A stretch of 64,000 nt of DNA, from the NCBI GenBank assembly GCA_035405785.1, contig DAONJS010000010.1, positions 1-64,000 of the forward strand. Reading direction: 5' to 3'. This stretch comes from BPGX01 sp035405785 (lineage in GTDB: Bacteria; Bacteroidota; Bacteroidia; B-17B0; Aurantibacillaceae). Numbering within the stretch: position 1 is the stretch's first letter; each line of letters starts with the position of its first letter. The notes under the pieces are model-generated. The model was not told the DNA's origin. It saw nothing but the letters and a program-made list of their open reading frames with translations, and made no database searches. Made by a program: the position numbers and the translations under genes. This document shows positions 62,345-64,000 of the stretch, piece by piece.

Positions 62345-63079
62345 TTACCAATCTTTTTCAGGTTTTACTGGTTGTCCTGCAGGTTGTTCTTTTTTCTTTT
62401 CCTGTAATTCTTTTTCTTTTTGAATAAGTGTTTGGAGTAATCTTTCTGCTTGATCTTTATTGATTTGAGGTTGCGATTGATTTTGTTTTTGTTGGTTCTG
62501 ATTTTGATTTTGGTTGTTTTGCCCGCCACCGCCTTTGTTATCATTTTTATGTTTAAGAGCAAAAGCAAGGTTATAGCGGGTATCTTCGTCGTTGGGATTA
62601 ATTTTCAATGATTTTTTGTAAGCATTGATGGCTTCATCATATTTTTTTTGAAACAAATATGCATTGCCTAGATTGTGATATATTTTTTGAAGGGTATCCT
62701 TATTTTTGTATAATTGAGATGATGCGGAATACAATTCAGCAGATCTTTGAAGCATTAAATTAGCAATAGAATCTTTGTTTGCTATATTGATAGCAGATGA
62801 GTTAGAAAATTTCAATGTAAGTGCTTCTTTGTAAAGAGCATTACCTAAATTGTAAAGTGCTTTTTTGTGATTAGGTTGAATTTTCAGTGCTTCATTGTAT
62901 TTATTGACTGCCGATTGCATATCATTTTTTTTGAATGACTTATTTCCTTCATATACTAATTTATCAGCATTTTGAGCAATGAGAGAATTTTGTTTGGCAA
63001 ATATAAAAAGTAAAACAAGAATATAAATGAAAAACAATGTTAATGTATTTGATAAAAAATGTTTTTGAAGTAAGGGCAT
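62345..63079 (-). CDS. batC: BatC (TPR protein)
   Basis: A 244-residue protein with an N-terminal signal/TM segment (about 10-35), TPR units (KSFKKNDMQSAVNKYNEALK; LGNAYLFQKKYDEAINAYKK; about 48-180) and a Gly/Gln/Asn-rich linker with a coiled-coil Glu/Lys tail (AERLLQTLIQKEKELQEKKK). Matches BatC. Length normal. Ends 2 bp before batD and starts 25 bp after the VWA gene. Confidence 0.88.
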   Translation of the reverse strand: MPLLQKHFLSNTLTLFFIYILVLLFIFAKQNSLIAQNADKLVYEGNKSFKKNDMQSAVNKYNEALKIQPNHKKALYNLGNALYKEALTLKFSNSSAINIANKDSIANLMLQRSAELYSASSQLYKNKDTLQKIYHNLGNAYLFQKKYDEAINAYKKSLKINPNDEDTRYNLAFALKHKNDNKGGGGQNNQNQNQNQQKQNQSQPQINKDQAERLLQTLIQKEKELQEKKKEQPAGQPVKPEKDW

Positions 63080-63104
63080 ATTTTAATGATTTAATAAATG
63101 CTGT

Positions 63105-64000
63105 TTATATTTTTATCCAGTTAGCAAGATTTTTAATCCAATGTGGTTTTGATTCTGTAATCAGAAATTCAATAATTAGTAAAAATAATGCAAGCCCAAT
63201 AAACCATTGATATTGACTTTCATAGTCATTGAAAGTTAATGTGTCTGTTTCTGATTTATTTAATTTTTTAATTTCTTTGAGCAATGTATTTAATCCAAAA
63301 TCTGTATTAGAAGCAATAACAACTAATCCATTTGTTTGAGAAGATAGTTCGTGTAAAATTTCTTTGTTTAATTTAGTTATAACAGTGTTTCCATCTTTAT
63401 CTTTTTTGTAACCAATCATTCTGTTATTTTCATAAACAGGAATAGGTGCTCCCTGTTCAGATCCTATACCGATACAATGAATAGGTATGTTTTTTTCAGA
63501 AAATAATTTTGCAATTTCTAATGCATTTCCATCGTGGTCTTCGCCATCAGTAATTAAAATAACAGCTTTGTTGTTGGCTACATTAGAACAATTTTCAAAT
63601 GATTCAAGGGCTTTTTGAAGAGCGGCACTGATATTTGTGCCTTGTGTAGAAATCATTTTAGTATTGATAGATTGAACAAAAATTTTAGCGGCATTGTAAT
63701 CTACAGTCATTGGTAACAAAACAAATGCATCGCCTGCAAAAACAATGATTCCAATTTTATCGCCTTGTAAATTATCAATCATTTTTTGCAAAGCCATTTT
63801 GGCTCTTTCTAATCTATTTGGCGTCAAATCTTGTGCAAGCATACTATTTGATATATCCAAACAAATCATTATGTCAGAGCCCTTCACTTTTACTTCGTGG
63901 CTACCTGAAAAAGTTTGCAAGTTAGCAAGTCCAAAAATTAATGATGTGATGCTAATGATTATCAAAAAGAATTTTAACCATTTTATCAAAGGAAAATAAT
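63105..64000 (-). CDS. batB: BatB/BatA-type VWA-domain membrane protein (5' end outside window)
   Basis: A partial gene, open to the right edge: about 298 codons are seen and the true start lies beyond 64000. A TM helix (LKFFLIIISITSLIFGLANL) is followed by a von Willebrand A domain with the MIDAS residues DISNSM (DxSxS), QGTN (Thr) and ITDGEDHDG (Asp), and a C-terminal TM helix (YQWFIGLALFLLIIEFLITE). The apparent start at 63989 is a TTG and the frame continues upstream. BatB rather than BatA is favoured because batC follows directly, as in other bat operons. Confidence 0.88.
   Translation of the reverse strand, partial: YFPLIKWLKFFLIIISITSLIFGLANLQTFSGSHEVKVKGSDIMICLDISNSMLAQDLTPNRLERAKMALQKMIDNLQGDKIGIIVFAGDAFVLLPMTVDYNAAKIFVQSINTKMISTQGTNISAALQKALESFENCSNVANNKAVILITDGEDHDGNALEIAKLFSEKNIPIHCIGIGSEQGAPIPVYENNRMIGYKKDKDGNTVITKLNKEILHELSSQTNGLVVIASNTDFGLNTLLKEIKKLNKSETDTLTFNDYESQYQWFIGLALFLLIIEFLITESKPHWIKNLANWIKI

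Noticed and set aside
1..64000. tRNA, rRNA, tmRNA or riboswitch genes
   Set aside because: I looked through the intergenic stretches and saw no cloverleaf with GTTCGA-type arms and no recognisable riboswitch core; a covariance-model scan would be decisive.

Overview
The window is AT-rich chromosomal DNA from a member of the Bacteroidota, most likely a free-living Chitinophagales/Sphingobacteriales-like lineage, though this is inference at class level. The support is: the Bacteroidota promoter box TAnnTTTG, which sits 6-50 bp before many start codons on both strands; start codons mostly without a Shine-Dalgarno sequence; a type IX secretion C-terminal sorting domain; a bat (aerotolerance) operon; a CarB lacking its regulatory domain; and TPR-SpoIIE signalling proteins. 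Most of it is ordinary core genome. I saw no prophage, CRISPR array, tRNA or rRNA.

Layout. 1-2.3 kb: an AT-rich leader and a secreted tail-fibre-like surface protein. 2.4-11 kb: an amidohydrolase, then a leftward group with ribosomal proteins bS6-bS18-bL9, an acyl-CoA thioesterase, FtsH, RsfS and a TPR-SpoIIE phosphatase whose signal peptide is cut off by a frameshift in a run of nine A. 11-15 kb: CarB and a PAP2 phosphatase. 15-19 kb: a sulfate assimilation operon (TauE/SafE permease, CysH, CysD, CysN). 18.8-21.1 kb: FeoAB iron uptake. 22-30.5 kb: a heavy-metal island with a CusBCA-type tripartite pump and two small Cys/His-rich exported proteins. 30.5-34.3 kb: a MITE-like insertion, pyruvate dehydrogenase E1-alpha and E2 with a nucleotidyltransferase relic between them, and a membrane protein. 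34.3-41.5 kb: a four-gene leftward operon (1034-residue TPR protein, outer-membrane barrel, FHS-type sugar transporter, sulfotransferase). 41.7-43.5 kb: FtsE-like ATPase, sugar ketoisomerase and methyltransferase joined by ATGA overlaps. 43.5-49.6 kb: M48 protease, MORN-like lipoprotein, GrpE-DnaJ-sigma-54 activator, PabB and a NUDIX hydrolase. 49.8-57.7 kb: IF2, a barrel protein, urocanase and NhaA. 57.8-64 kb: RNase Z, a T9SS-secreted protein and batBCDE, with batB running off the right edge.

Functional themes. CysDN plus an iron-sulfur-type CysH, with no APS kinase in view, points to direct reduction of APS. The metal island combines export with periplasmic metal-binding proteins that repeat a CPxCGMDLIP-type motif. 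Several tight operons (grpE-dnaJ-regulator, ftsE-fdtA-methyltransferase, TPR-barrel-MFS-sulfotransferase, batBCDE) show translational coupling.

The least expected content is outside genes. There is a 184-bp MITE-like element with 22-bp terminal inverted repeats and a perfect 9-bp target duplication at 30522-30723. There are two large nested inverted-repeat elements (about 4.9-5.1 kb and 29.26-29.42 kb). A family of intergenic repeats is built on the palindrome GTCAGCATGCTGAC (11.1, 14.2, 21.2-21.4 and 56.3 kb), and several other dispersed repeats are present. I found no gene cluster I would call a wholly new system. The mobile or structured repeats, the A9 frameshift and the two uncharacterised operons are the best targets.
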